From NCBI RefSeq assembly GCF_014201095.1, contig NZ_JACHDN010000001.1, positions 496,001-560,000 on the forward strand: DNA of 64,000 nucleotides, read 5' to 3'. Origin of the DNA: Cellulomonas hominis (lineage in GTDB: Bacteria > Actinomycetota > Actinomycetes > Actinomycetales > Cellulomonadaceae). The notes below the pieces were generated by a model. It made no database searches, was not told the origin of the DNA, and saw only the letters and a list, made by a program, of their open reading frames with translations. Positions 1 to 8,637 of this stretch are shown here, piece by piece (within the stretch, counting starts at the first letter, position 1; every line of letters begins with the position of its first letter). The translations under genes were made by a program, and so were the position numbers.

Positions 1-1
1 C

Positions 2-646
2 CAGGACACCCGCCTCCCGCTGCTCCGGACGCTCCGGCAGCCGTCCGTGCTGATCGGCGTCCCCGACGACTCGTCGGGGCTGAGCTGCGTGGACCTCGAC
101 TTCACCGCCGCGGGCCGGCTCGCCGTCCGGACCCTCGCGGAGGCCGGGCACCGGCACGTGGCCCTGATCGGCGCCTCCCGCGCCCGCTACGAGCGCCGGG
201 CGAACTACGCCGTGCGGATGCGCGCGGGCGTGCAGGACGAGGCCGAGCTGCGCGGCGTCGGCGTCACGGTCGTGCCGAGCGAGCCGTCGTTCGCGGGCGG
301 GGTCGCCGCGGCGGTCGAGCTGCTCGCGCTCGACCCGGACGTCAGCGGGGTCGTCGTGCACAACGAGTCCGCCCTGCCCGGGGTGGTCGCCGCGCTCGCC
401 GAGCGCGGGCTGCGGGTGCCGCAGGACGTGTCGGTGCTGGCCGTCGGGGCCGCGGACGCCGCCGAGTCGCTGTCCCAGCCGCTGACCTCGATCGACGTGC
501 CCGGGCACGACATCGGCCGGGTGGCGGTGGAGATGGTCATGGCGCACCTGGGCGGCGAGACCCTGGCCGGCACCCGCCTGATCTCCCCGCGCCTCACGGA
601 CCGCGCCTCGGTCGCGGCCCCGGCCCGGCGCGCCCTCGCGGGCTGA
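2..646 (+). CDS. LacI/GalR-family transcriptional regulator, C-terminal part (5' end outside window)
   Basis: Only the effector-binding (periplasmic-binding-protein-like) domain is present; the N-terminal helix-turn-helix lies before the window. The frame is open from base 2. Residues such as VLIGVPDDSSGLSCVDLDF and the later VEMVMAHLGGETL align closely with the complete LacI protein at 18759-19763, so the two are paralogues of one subfamily. It reads toward the minus-strand xyloglucan module 1 and is separated from it by two long inverted repeats. By position it is the likely local regulator of that module (inference). Its DNA-binding specificity cannot be read because the head is missing. 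Confidence 0.85.
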   Translation, partial: QDTRLPLLRTLRQPSVLIGVPDDSSGLSCVDLDFTAAGRLAVRTLAEAGHRHVALIGASRARYERRANYAVRMRAGVQDEAELRGVGVTVVPSEPSFAGGVAAAVELLALDPDVSGVVVHNESALPGVVAALAERGLRVPQDVSVLAVGAADAAESLSQPLTSIDVPGHDIGRVAVEMVMAHLGGETLAGTRLISPRLTDRASVAAPARRALAG

Positions 647-668
647 CGCGCGGGACCGGCGCGGCTGC

Positions 669-727
669 CGGGACGACAGGACCCGACTGCTCCGACGCCC
701 GGCGAACCCGCGGATCCTGCCGTCCCG
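669..727. terminator. Long inverted repeat between convergent lacI and GH31 genes
   Basis: Arms at 669-685 and 711-727 pair over 17 bp with two mismatches (CGGGACGACAGGACCCG against the complement of the right arm). It lies just after the lacI stop. No T-tract follows, as is usual for high-GC terminators. Its sequence resembles the repeat at 11418-11482 after the second GH31 gene. Confidence 0.55.
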
Positions 728-753
728 CCGCCGCGCCCACGTCGCGCGGACGA

Positions 754-811
754 CGAGACGGCAGCAGGCGGGGGTTCCGCGGGCGCGTGCCCCCCGGGTG
801 CTGCCGTCTCG
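754..811. terminator. Inverted repeat downstream of GH31 gene 1 (family CGAGACGGCAG)
   Basis: Perfect 13-bp arms, CGAGACGGCAGCA at 754-766 and its complement at 799-811, with further G/C pairing possible inside the loop. It ends 13 bases before the GH31 stop codon on the other strand, so it is a likely terminator for the minus-strand operon and possibly for lacI too. A close homologue occupies the same position behind the second GH31 gene (11610-11673). Confidence 0.6.
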
Positions 812-824
812 TGCGCCGCCGGCG

Positions 825-3095
825 TCAGGCGGCCGGGAGCTCCACCACCGGGCCCGCGGACGGGACCGGCTCCGACAGGGCGTGCGCGACCGACCACGTC
901 GCCGGGACCGCGCCGGACGCCTCGACGCGCACCGCGTCGCCGCGGCGGGTGACGCGGAACACCGCGTCCTCCCCCGTCGGGCGGGCGATCCGGGTCACCG
1001 AGTCGTGCCCGTCCGCGAGGCCGAACAGCCGCAGGGTCACGCCCTCGGCGTGGTCGTAGTCCGGGCGGTCGGTCCGCGCGCCGACCGGCAGCACCGTCCC
1101 GGGCCGGACCAGCAGCGGCAGCGAGTCGAAGCCGTGCCGCTGCCGGTGCCACCGCGGGCCCTCGACCACGGAGCCGTCGAGCAACGACGTCCACGCGCCC
1201 TCGGGGACGTAGACGTCCACGTCGCCCTCCGCCGAGAACACCGGCGCCACCAGCAGCGACGGCCCGAGCGTGTACTGGGTGTCGACGGTCGCGGCGGTCC
1301 GGTCGGCGGGGAACTCGAGCAGCATCGGGCGCATCACGGGCACGCCGGTCTCGTGCGCCTCGCGGCCGACCGCCGACAGGTAGGGCATGAGGGACAGCTT
1401 GAGCTCGGTGAACCGGCGGGTGACGTCGACGGCCTCCTCGTCGAAGGCCCACGGCACGCGGTACGAGCTCGACCCGTGCAGCCGCGAGTGCGACGACAGC
1501 AGGCCGAACGCCAGCCAGCGCTTGAAGATCGCCGGATCGGGGGTGCCCTCGAAGCCCCCGATGTCGTGCGACCAGTAGCCGAAGCCGGACAGGGACAGCG
1601 AGAGCCCGCCGCGCAGCGACTCCGCCATGGCCGGGAACGTCGACTCGCAGTCGCCGCCCCAGTGCACGGGGAACTGCTGGCCGCCCGCGGTCGCGGAGCG
1701 CGCGAAGACCACGGCCTCGCCCTCGCCGCGCACCTCGGTCAGCAGGTCGAAGACCGTCCTGTTGAAGAGCTGCGCGTAGTAGTTGTGCATCCGCTCGGGG
1801 TCGGAGCCGTCGTGCCAGACGACGTCGGTCGGGATCCGCTCGCCGAAGTCGGTCTTGAACGCGTCCACCCCCATGTCGAGCAGCACGCGCAGCTTGCCCT
1901 GGTACCAGGCGACGGCGTCCGGGTTGGTGAAGTCGACCAGCGCCATGCCGGCCTGCCACATGTCCCACTGCCACACCGACCCGTCGGGCCGCGTCACGAG
2001 GTAGCCGAGCTCGCGCCCCTCGTCGAACAGGTGCGAGCGCTGGGCGATGTACGGGTTGATCCAGACGCAGACCTGGAGCCCGCGGTCGTGCAGCCGGTCG
2101 AGCATGCCCTTGGGGTCGGGGAAGGTCGCCGGGTCCCAGACGAAGTCGCACCAGTGGAACTGCCGCATCCAGAAGCAGTCGAAGTGGAAGACGGACAGCG
2201 GCAGCCCCCGGTCGGCCATGCCGTCGATGAACGACATGACGGTGTCCTCGTCGTACTGCGTGGTGAACGACGTCGACAGCCACAGGCCGTACGACCAGTC
2301 CGGCACCCGCGCGGGGCGCCCGGTCAGCGCGGTGTACCGGCGCAGCACGTCCTTGGGGTCGGGCCCCGCGATGACGTAGTACCGCAGGCGCTGGCCCTCG
2401 ACGCTGAACTGCGTGCGGGACACCGCCTCGGAGCCGATCTCGTACGACACGTGCCCGGGGTGGTCGACGAACACGCCGTAGCCGGCCGAGGACAGGTGGA
2501 ACGGCACGTTCTTGTACGCCTGCTCGGACGCGGTGCCGCCGTCGGCGTTCCAGACGTCGACCGACTGGCCGTTGCGCAGGAAGGGCGTGAACCGCTCGCC
2601 GAGGCCGTAGATCTGCTCGGCCACGCCCAGGGAGAGCTGCTCGCGGACGTACGAGCGGCCCTCGCCGTCGGTGACCAGCGCGAGGCCGCGGGAGTCGGAC
2701 GACGTGACGGTGCGGCCGTCGACGGCCAGGTCCAGCGTCCAGGGGCCCGAGGTCGCGACGGTCGCGGTGAGCGGGCCGGACGTCAGCGTCGCCGGGCCGT
2801 CGGCGGGCACGGCCACCCGCACGCCCTCGGACGACGGCGCGGCGAGCGCGTAGTGCGGGCCGCGGTCGACGCCGCCGCGGTGGTGCTCGACGGTGACGCC
2901 GACGACGCCCTCGGCGGGACTGTCGAGCGTGACCGTCACCAGCGGGCGGTTCAGCGTGTCGCCGCGCTTGGTCAGCGGCGCGGTGGCGGCGTAGACGGCG
3001 AGCGAGGACTCGCCCGCGACCACCTCGGCGACGTCGAGCGGACGCAGCAGGCTGACGCCCGGCCGGGTCATCCAGTAGCCGTCGGTGAACTTCAT
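825..3095 (-). CDS. yicI: Alpha-xylosidase, glycoside hydrolase family 31 (YicI type), copy 1
   Basis: 756-residue GH31 enzyme expected to release alpha-1,6-xylose from the non-reducing end of xyloglucan oligosaccharides; no signal peptide, so cytoplasmic. The nucleophile region FKTDFGERIP puts Asp at 416 and HWGGDCEST puts the acid/base Asp at 482, the same numbers as E. coli YicI. Residues that I recall as YicI alpha-xylosidase determinants are also present: F277, C307, F308, W345 and K414. Length matches the family. The ATG at 3095 overlaps the stop of the GH42 gene by four bases (ATGA), so the two are translationally coupled. The gene is last in module 1 and is followed by two long inverted repeats. 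It is a close paralogue of 11684-13957. Confidence 0.93.
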   Translation of the reverse strand: MKFTDGYWMTRPGVSLLRPLDVAEVVAGESSLAVYAATAPLTKRGDTLNRPLVTVTLDSPAEGVVGVTVEHHRGGVDRGPHYALAAPSSEGVRVAVPADGPATLTSGPLTATVATSGPWTLDLAVDGRTVTSSDSRGLALVTDGEGRSYVREQLSLGVAEQIYGLGERFTPFLRNGQSVDVWNADGGTASEQAYKNVPFHLSSAGYGVFVDHPGHVSYEIGSEAVSRTQFSVEGQRLRYYVIAGPDPKDVLRRYTALTGRPARVPDWSYGLWLSTSFTTQYDEDTVMSFIDGMADRGLPLSVFHFDCFWMRQFHWCDFVWDPATFPDPKGMLDRLHDRGLQVCVWINPYIAQRSHLFDEGRELGYLVTRPDGSVWQWDMWQAGMALVDFTNPDAVAWYQGKLRVLLDMGVDAFKTDFGERIPTDVVWHDGSDPERMHNYYAQLFNRTVFDLLTEVRGEGEAVVFARSATAGGQQFPVHWGGDCESTFPAMAESLRGGLSLSLSGFGYWSHDIGGFEGTPDPAIFKRWLAFGLLSSHSRLHGSSSYRVPWAFDEEAVDVTRRFTELKLSLMPYLSAVGREAHETGVPVMRPMLLEFPADRTAATVDTQYTLGPSLLVAPVFSAEGDVDVYVPEGAWTSLLDGSVVEGPRWHRQRHGFDSLPLLVRPGTVLPVGARTDRPDYDHAEGVTLRLFGLADGHDSVTRIARPTGEDAVFRVTRRGDAVRVEASGAVPATWSVAHALSEPVPSAGPVVELPAA

Positions 3096-5122
3096 CGGGT
3101 CTCCTCGATCAGGGCGACGGCGGACTCCGGCGCGAGCACCAGGTCGCCGTCCGTGGTGGCGCCGCCGATCAGGTCGACGGCGGGGTGCGGCAGGTGCACC
3201 GTGCGGGGCTCGCTGCCGCGGTTGAGCAGGAACAGGACGTCACCGCGGCGCGCGGCCTCGACGCCCTCGGGGCACGCGACGGGGCCGTGCAGGCCCGCGA
3301 CGTCGGCGCAGTCCCGGACCACCCGCGCGAGCGCGCCGGCGGGCGGGACGGTGGACACGTACCAGGCCTGGCCGCCGCCGGGCAGCACGCGCCGCGTGAC
3401 CGCGGGCCGCCCCTCGATGCCGGCGCCCCCGTAGGTGGCGAGCACCTCGGCGTCGTCGGCGCGCAGGTCCTCGGACCAGTCGGCCGCGCGGAAGTCGCCG
3501 AACCGGTCCGACGCCACGGCCACGCCCCCGTCGGGGAGCGGGCGGTACTGCTCCCCGGACGCGCCGAGCACCCCGGCCCAGGGCGCGGGGAACCGCCCGG
3601 TGCGGACGTGCCCGTCGGGGTCCGCCACGCCGCTGAACGGGCCGACCAGCAGCACGCCGCCGCGCCCGGGCACGCGGGCCAGGTTCGCGGCGTCGTCGTC
3701 GGACACCAGGTAGAGGGCGGGGACGACGACGAGGTCGTACCCGTCCAGGTCCGCGCCGGGGTGCACGACGTCCACGGGGATGCCGGACTCCCAGAGCGGC
3801 TCGTAGTACGCGAGCGCCTGGTCCACCGCGCCGAGCCGGGCGCTGGGCCGGCCGGGGGCCTCCCCCGCCCACCAGGACGACCAGTCGAAGACCAGGGCGG
3901 CGCGCGCGGCCACGCCGGTGCCGACGACGCGGCGCAGCCGGGACAGCACGGCACCCTGCTCGCGGACCGCCCGGTGCAGCGCGGTGTCCGGGCCGGCGTG
4001 CGGCAGCATCGCCGAGTGGAACCGCTCGGCGCCCGCGACGGACTGCCGCCACTGGAAGTAGCAGACCGCGTCCGCGCCGTGCGCGACGGCCCGCAGCGAG
4101 TCCAGCAGCATCGTCCCGGACGACTTCGGCAGGTTGTGCTGCCGCCAGTTCACCGCGCTGGTGGCCTGCTCCATGAGCACCCAGGGCCGGCCGTGGCCGA
4201 GCGAGCGGATCAGGTCGTGCGTGAGGGCGGCGCGCGCGGCGGCGCGGGGGTCGGCCGGGTCGGAGTACCAGTCGTCGGCGACCACGTCGACGTCCCCGGC
4301 CCAGGACGCGTAGTCGACCCCGTGGAAGAAGCCCATGAAGTTGGTCGTCACCGGCACGCCCGGCGCGGCGGGTCGGATCACGTCCGCCTGGACCCGGTAC
4401 AGGTCACGGAGCTGGTCCGAGGTGTACCGCTTGAAGTCGAGCTCCTGCGTCGGGTTGTGCAGGTACGGGGCGGCGCGCGGCGGGACGACCTCCGACCAGC
4501 GACCGTAGTGCTGGCTCCAGAACGCGGTGCCCCAGGCCCGGTTGAGCTCCTCGATCGTGCCGTACCGGGCGCGCAGCCAGCCGCGGAACGCCTCGGCGCA
4601 CAGGTCGCAGTGGCAGACCTGGCCGAACTCGTTGCCGACGTGCCACATCGCGACGGCCGGGTGGTCGGCGTACCGCTCGACCAGGACGCGCACGATCCGC
4701 AGCACGTGCTCGCGGAACACCGGCGAGGTCGGGCAGAAGTGGTTGCGGGAGCCGGGGCTCATCCGGACGCCGGCGGCGTCGACCGCGGACGTCTCCGGGA
4801 AGTCGTGGGCCAGCCACGGCGGGGCGGACGCGGACGGCGTCGCGAGGTCGACCGCGATGCCGGCCTCGGCGAGCAGGTCGAGCAGCCGGTCCAGCCAGCC
4901 GAGGTCGAACGCGCCCGGCTGCGGCTCGAGCCGGCCCCAGGAGAACACCCCGACGGTGACGAGGTTGACGCCGGCCTCGCGCATGAGCGCGACGTCCTCG
5001 GGCCAGACCTCCTCGGGCCACTGCTCGGGGTTGTAGTCGCCGCCGTACAGCAGTCCGTGGCGCGCGGTCAGCGCCGCGAAGCCGGTGGGTCGCGGGTCGG
5101 TCGGGGGGTCCTGGTGCACCAT
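3092..5122 (-). CDS. Beta-galactosidase, glycoside hydrolase family 42
   Basis: 676-residue GH42 beta-galactosidase. HVGNEFG carries the acid/base Glu (about residue 165) and WVLMEQA the nucleophile Glu (about 318). Four cysteines (about 130, 170, 172, 175; pattern CHCDLC) match the GH42 zinc site. There is no signal peptide, so it should act in the cytoplasm on imported sugars. An upstream in-frame ATG at 5197 exists, but the added 25 codons would run through the operator and promoter at 5157-5216, so I chose 5122 (MVHQDPP). It sits between the GH95 and GH31 genes and probably removes side-chain galactose from xyloglucan oligosaccharides (inference). It has its own promoter, so it may be expressed apart from the transport genes. 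Confidence 0.92.
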   Translation of the reverse strand: MVHQDPPTDPRPTGFAALTARHGLLYGGDYNPEQWPEEVWPEDVALMREAGVNLVTVGVFSWGRLEPQPGAFDLGWLDRLLDLLAEAGIAVDLATPSASAPPWLAHDFPETSAVDAAGVRMSPGSRNHFCPTSPVFREHVLRIVRVLVERYADHPAVAMWHVGNEFGQVCHCDLCAEAFRGWLRARYGTIEELNRAWGTAFWSQHYGRWSEVVPPRAAPYLHNPTQELDFKRYTSDQLRDLYRVQADVIRPAAPGVPVTTNFMGFFHGVDYASWAGDVDVVADDWYSDPADPRAAARAALTHDLIRSLGHGRPWVLMEQATSAVNWRQHNLPKSSGTMLLDSLRAVAHGADAVCYFQWRQSVAGAERFHSAMLPHAGPDTALHRAVREQGAVLSRLRRVVGTGVAARAALVFDWSSWWAGEAPGRPSARLGAVDQALAYYEPLWESGIPVDVVHPGADLDGYDLVVVPALYLVSDDDAANLARVPGRGGVLLVGPFSGVADPDGHVRTGRFPAPWAGVLGASGEQYRPLPDGGVAVASDRFGDFRAADWSEDLRADDAEVLATYGGAGIEGRPAVTRRVLPGGGQAWYVSTVPPAGALARVVRDCADVAGLHGPVACPEGVEAARRGDVLFLLNRGSEPRTVHLPHPAVDLIGGATTDGDLVLAPESAVALIEETR

Positions 5123-5156
5123 GCGTCGTCGCCTAGGCCTCGGGCTTCGTCGTCCG

Positions 5157-5170
5157 TCGAAGCGCTTCAA
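5157..5170. promoter_or_regulatory. LacI-type operator O1 of the GH42-GH31 unit
   Basis: TCGAAGCGCTTCAA, a near-perfect palindrome centred at 5163.5, just downstream of the predicted transcription start and upstream of the GH42 ATG. It is typical of LacI/GalR family sites and matches six other copies in this window. Confidence 0.7.
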
Positions 5171-5186
5171 CAATGGGGATGTCGTC

Positions 5187-5216
5187 ACTGTAGTCAAGGC
5201 CGGTCGGCGATGTCCA
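5187..5216 (-). promoter_or_regulatory. Predicted promoter of the GH42-GH31 unit
   Basis: On the minus strand TGGACA (5216-5211), an 18-base spacer, then TACAGT (5192-5187). The promoter of the lacI-led module 2 operon has the same layout (TGGACG, 18 bases, TACAGT). Operator O1 lies directly downstream, so repressor binding would block early transcription. Confidence 0.5.
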
Positions 5217-5257
5217 CGCGCGCGGGTCGGGAGGGCCGCCGGGCCCGCACAGGGCCG

Positions 5258-5271
5258 TCGAAGCGCTTGCG
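5258..5271. promoter_or_regulatory. LacI-type operator O2 between GH95 and GH42
   Basis: TCGAAGCGCTTGCG, centred at 5264.5, which is 101 bp from O1 and only a few bases beyond the GH95 stop. The spacing, close to a whole number of helical turns, would allow a DNA loop between the two sites (inference). Confidence 0.6.
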
Positions 5272-5275
5272 CGGA

Positions 5276-7705
5276 TCACGCCGGCCGCCACGTCAGGCGG
5301 GCCGCGCCGGAGGGCGGGACGTCGACCGGCTGCACCTCCGCGCCGAACGCGACCTCGTGCACGCCGGCGGCCGCCGGGGTGAGGGCGGTGAGCGCCAGGT
5401 CCACCGGGCGGCCGTCGCGCCAGGCCAGGTCCACGCGCAGGCCGGGGCGGGCCAGCAGGCCGGAGACCCGACCGGACGCGAGCGCCGGCGGCAGCGCGGG
5501 CAGCAGCTCGAGGCGCCCCGCGTGGCTCTGCACCAGCGCCTCGGTCACCGCGGCGACCAGGCCGAGGTTGCCGTCCACCTGGTACGGCGGGTGCGCGGCG
5601 AACAGGTTCCGGTACAGCCCGCCGGCGTGCGGCCCGCGCGCGGCGTCCCAGGCCGGGCGCAGCGCGAGCGCCAGCAGGTCCTGGACCTTCGCCCCCTGCC
5701 CGAGCCGGGCGCGCAGCGCGGCCTTCCACGCCAGGGACCAGCCGGTCGAGTCGTCGCCGCGCCGGTCCAGGGTCGCGGACACCGCCGCGCGCAGGGCGTC
5801 GTCGGGGACCCCGTCACCCGGGTAGGCGAACAGCAGGTGCGAGACGTGCCGGTGCTGCGGGTCCTCCTCGACGGCCCCCGGGTGCCACTCCCGCACGGTG
5901 CCGTCCGCGTCGACCCGCGGCGGGGCCACCCGCGGGCGCGCCGCGGCGATCTCGGCGAGCACCGGGTGGTCCGCGCCGAGGTCCCGCGCGAGGGCGGTCA
6001 CCGTGTCGAGGACCTCCCCGACCAGCGCGCGGTCCATGCCGGTCCCGGCGGTCAGCGCGGCGGGGCCGTCGGGCGTGACGAAGCGGTTCTCCGGCGACGT
6101 CGACGGCCAGGTCACGAGCGAGCCGTCCGGGCCGGGCTCCAGCAGGTCGAGCAGCGCCTCCGCGGCGCCCACCGCGACCGGCCACAGCCGCCGCAGCCAC
6201 GCCTCGTCCGCCAGCCCGTACCGGCGGTGCTCGTCGAGCTGCCGCACCAGCCACGCCCCGCCCACCGGCCACAGCGCCCACGAGGCGTCGCCGGCCGTCG
6301 GGTAGGGGTTCGCCCACGCGTCGGTGTTGTGGTGCGCGACCCAGCCGCGCGCGCCGTACAGCCGCCGGGCGGCGTCCCGCCCCCGGTCCGCGAGCGCCGT
6401 CACGAGGTCCAGCAGCGGCTCGGCCGCCTCCGGCAGCGCGACGGGCAGGGCCGGCCAGTACGCCATCTGCGTGTTGATGTTCAGCGTGTACGCCGACGAC
6501 CACGGCGGGCGCAGGTCGTCGTTCCACAGGCCCTGCAGCGTCACCGGGAGGCCGCCGGGGCGGGACGCGGAGGACAGCAGGTAGCGGCCGTGGTCGACCA
6601 GGAGCGCGAGCAGGTCGGGGTCGGCGGCGAGCGGGCCGCCGGGGTGCGCGGCGGCGCGGCGGACGCGCTCGTCGGTCGGGAGGTCGCGGGGGTCGCGGGG
6701 GTCGCCCGGGCTGCCGGGGTCGGGCGCGACGGCCTGCCCCAGGTCCAGCACGAACCGGTCCGCCAGCCCGTGCCGGTCGGCCAGGTGCCGCTCGCGCAGC
6801 GCCCCCACCCCCCGGTCCAGTGCGGCACCGACGCGCTCGGCGGCGGCCCGGGCGGCGTCGGTCGCGGTCCCCCGCGGCGGGCGGCCGGGACCGTCGAAGG
6901 TGGTCGCGGTCGCGAGGACGAGCAGCAGGTCCTGCACCCCGCGCAGCACCACGGCCCCGTCGCCGTCCGCCGCCGCGACCCCGTCGTGCCGCCACCCCGC
7001 GACGACCGCGCCGGCGAGCGGCTCGACGCCCGGCACGTCCCAGGTCAGCCCGGGCTCGTCGGGCTCGTGCCCGGGGGCGACGTCGGCCGGCAGGTCCAGG
7101 AGCAGCTCGGCGCCGCCGGGGCGCACGGCCGGGCCGGCGGACCGCAGCGGGGTGCCGAGCGCCACCCGTAGGTCGACGGGCCCGTCGCTGCGCAGCACGT
7201 GCACCAGCACCCCGTCGGGCGCGCTGACGAACGTCTCGTGCGCGAGGGCGCCGTCGTCGGCCGCGACGTGGTGGGTCGCGTCGCGCAGCACGAGCCGGCG
7301 GCGGAAGCCGCCCGCGCCGGGGTCGTGGTGGGTCGCGACGTCGAGCGTCAGGTCAGCGAACGGCAGGAACGCCTGGACGTAGTCGCCCTGCAGCGCCGCG
7401 ACGGCCCGCTCGGCGTCGACGTGCCGGCCGGCGGCGACCAGCGACCGCGCCCGGGCCCGGGCGGTCTCGGCCACCGCGGGGTCCACCAGCCCGCGCCGGG
7501 CCGCGCTGCCGACGCCGCCGGACCAGCCGGCGCCGTCGGTGAGCTGCAGGTGCACCCGGCGCGGACCGGCGAGCACCATCGCGCCCGTCCGGCCGTTCCC
7601 GAGCGGCAGGCCGTCGAGCCAGTCGGCGGCGGGCCGGTCGTACCGGAGCTCGCGCCCCGGCCCGGTCGGCCCGGCCGACCCCGCCGCCGCGGTGCCGCGC
7701 GCCAT
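5276..7705 (-). CDS. Alpha-L-fucosidase, glycoside hydrolase family 95
   Basis: About 809 residues. The N-terminal motif LPLGNGRTGAMV, the segment around LNINTQMAYWPA and the TSPENRF motif are characteristic of GH95, whose members cleave alpha-1,2-L-fucosyl (some alpha-L-galactosyl) residues. There is no signal peptide, suggesting cytoplasmic action. The start ATG at 7705 (MARGTAAAG) follows the permease stop by five bases; the frame stays open far upstream but only by overlapping the permease genes. In module 1 it is the enzyme that would remove the terminal fucose of a fucosylated xyloglucan side chain before GH42 and GH31 act (inference). An Asp/Arg/Pro-rich stretch mid-protein looks like a linker insertion. 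Confidence 0.88.
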   Translation of the reverse strand: MARGTAAAGSAGPTGPGRELRYDRPAADWLDGLPLGNGRTGAMVLAGPRRVHLQLTDGAGWSGGVGSAARRGLVDPAVAETARARARSLVAAGRHVDAERAVAALQGDYVQAFLPFADLTLDVATHHDPGAGGFRRRLVLRDATHHVAADDGALAHETFVSAPDGVLVHVLRSDGPVDLRVALGTPLRSAGPAVRPGGAELLLDLPADVAPGHEPDEPGLTWDVPGVEPLAGAVVAGWRHDGVAAADGDGAVVLRGVQDLLLVLATATTFDGPGRPPRGTATDAARAAAERVGAALDRGVGALRERHLADRHGLADRFVLDLGQAVAPDPGSPGDPRDPRDLPTDERVRRAAAHPGGPLAADPDLLALLVDHGRYLLSSASRPGGLPVTLQGLWNDDLRPPWSSAYTLNINTQMAYWPALPVALPEAAEPLLDLVTALADRGRDAARRLYGARGWVAHHNTDAWANPYPTAGDASWALWPVGGAWLVRQLDEHRRYGLADEAWLRRLWPVAVGAAEALLDLLEPGPDGSLVTWPSTSPENRFVTPDGPAALTAGTGMDRALVGEVLDTVTALARDLGADHPVLAEIAAARPRVAPPRVDADGTVREWHPGAVEEDPQHRHVSHLLFAYPGDGVPDDALRAAVSATLDRRGDDSTGWSLAWKAALRARLGQGAKVQDLLALALRPAWDAARGPHAGGLYRNLFAAHPPYQVDGNLGLVAAVTEALVQSHAGRLELLPALPPALASGRVSGLLARPGLRVDLAWRDGRPVDLALTALTPAAAGVHEVAFGAEVQPVDVPPSGAARLTWRPA

Positions 7706-7710
7706 CCCGC

Positions 7711-8637
7711 TCAGAACCGCACGCCGCCGGCGGCCAGGCCCGACCGCCAGTACCGCTGCAGCGACACGAAGATCACGATGATCGGGATGATCGAGATCAG
7801 CGCGCCGATGATGACGAGCGACTGCAGGCCCGGGATCGTGATGGCGGCCTGGCTCCAGCCGGACAGGCCGACCGTGACCGGCTGCAGGCGCGTGTCGGTC
7901 AGCACGAGCAGCGGCAGCATGAACGAGTTCCACGAGCCGATGAACGCGAACAGCAGGATCGTCACCGCGCCGGGGCTGAGCAGCTTGAGCGAGATGGACC
8001 GGAAGGTCCGCCACTCGTTCGCGCCGTCGAGCCGCGCCGCCTCGAGGAGCTCCATCGGGACGCTGGACTGCGCGTAGACGAACCCGAGCATGACGCCGAA
8101 CGGGTACACCAGGCTCGGCAGCAGGACGCCGAGCATCGTGTTGTTCAGGCCCATCTCGACCAGCAGCACGTAGATCGGCTGCGCGAGCACGGTCTGCGGG
8201 ATGAGCATCGAGCCGAGCACCGCGGCCAGGACGATGTTGCGGCCCTTGAAGCGGTACATCGCGAGCGCGTACCCGGAGATGACCGAGATCGCCGTCATGA
8301 GGATCGAGCCGACCCCGGAGTAGATCACCGAGTTGCCGAGCCAGCGCCAGAAGATGCCGTTGTCCCGCGCGGTGAGGTCCCGCAGGTTGTCGATCAGGTG
8401 GAAGTCCGCGAACCAGAAGCCCGGCGTCGAGAACAGCTGGCCGGTGCTCTTGGTGGACGCGACGATCAGCCAGTAGACCGGCACCAGGAAGTACACGGCC
8501 GTGATGATCATGACGACCCAGCCGAGGGCCCGGGCGCGGCGGCTGGGCCGCTCCCCCTCGGCGGTCGCCTTCGGGAGCACCGACCGGGTGGCGGCCGGGG
8601 CCGGCGGCGTCGTCGGGGCGAGCGTGGGCGCGGTCAT
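7711..8637 (-). CDS. Sugar ABC transporter permease (MalG type), module 1
   Basis: 308-residue inner-membrane permease of the carbohydrate uptake family CUT1. After a short cytoplasmic Pro/Ala-rich tail there are about six membrane spans, and the loop EAARLDGANEWRTF is the EAA motif that contacts the ATPase. Start ATG at 8637 overlaps the stop of the first permease by four bases. No ATPase gene is in the window, so a shared MsiK-type ATPase encoded elsewhere probably powers this importer, as is common in actinomycetes (inference). It works with the permease at 8634-9572 and the lipoprotein at 9569-10876. Confidence 0.92.
   Translation of the reverse strand: MTAPTLAPTTPPAPAATRSVLPKATAEGERPSRRARALGWVVMIITAVYFLVPVYWLIVASTKSTGQLFSTPGFWFADFHLIDNLRDLTARDNGIFWRWLGNSVIYSGVGSILMTAISVISGYALAMYRFKGRNIVLAAVLGSMLIPQTVLAQPIYVLLVEMGLNNTMLGVLLPSLVYPFGVMLGFVYAQSSVPMELLEAARLDGANEWRTFRSISLKLLSPGAVTILLFAFIGSWNSFMLPLLVLTDTRLQPVTVGLSGWSQAAITIPGLQSLVIIGALISIIPIIVIFVSLQRYWRSGLAAGGVRF

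Noticed and set aside
5123..5197. 25-codon N-terminal extension of the GH42 gene
   Set aside because: It spans the operator and -10 box; homologous enzymes start close to MVHQ...GLLYGGDYNPEQW.
3185..7171. A 1328-codon open frame on the plus strand
   Set aside because: It lies opposite GH42 and GH95 genes; its translation is a low-complexity Arg/Gly/Val/Asp string without motifs. High GC keeps antisense frames open.
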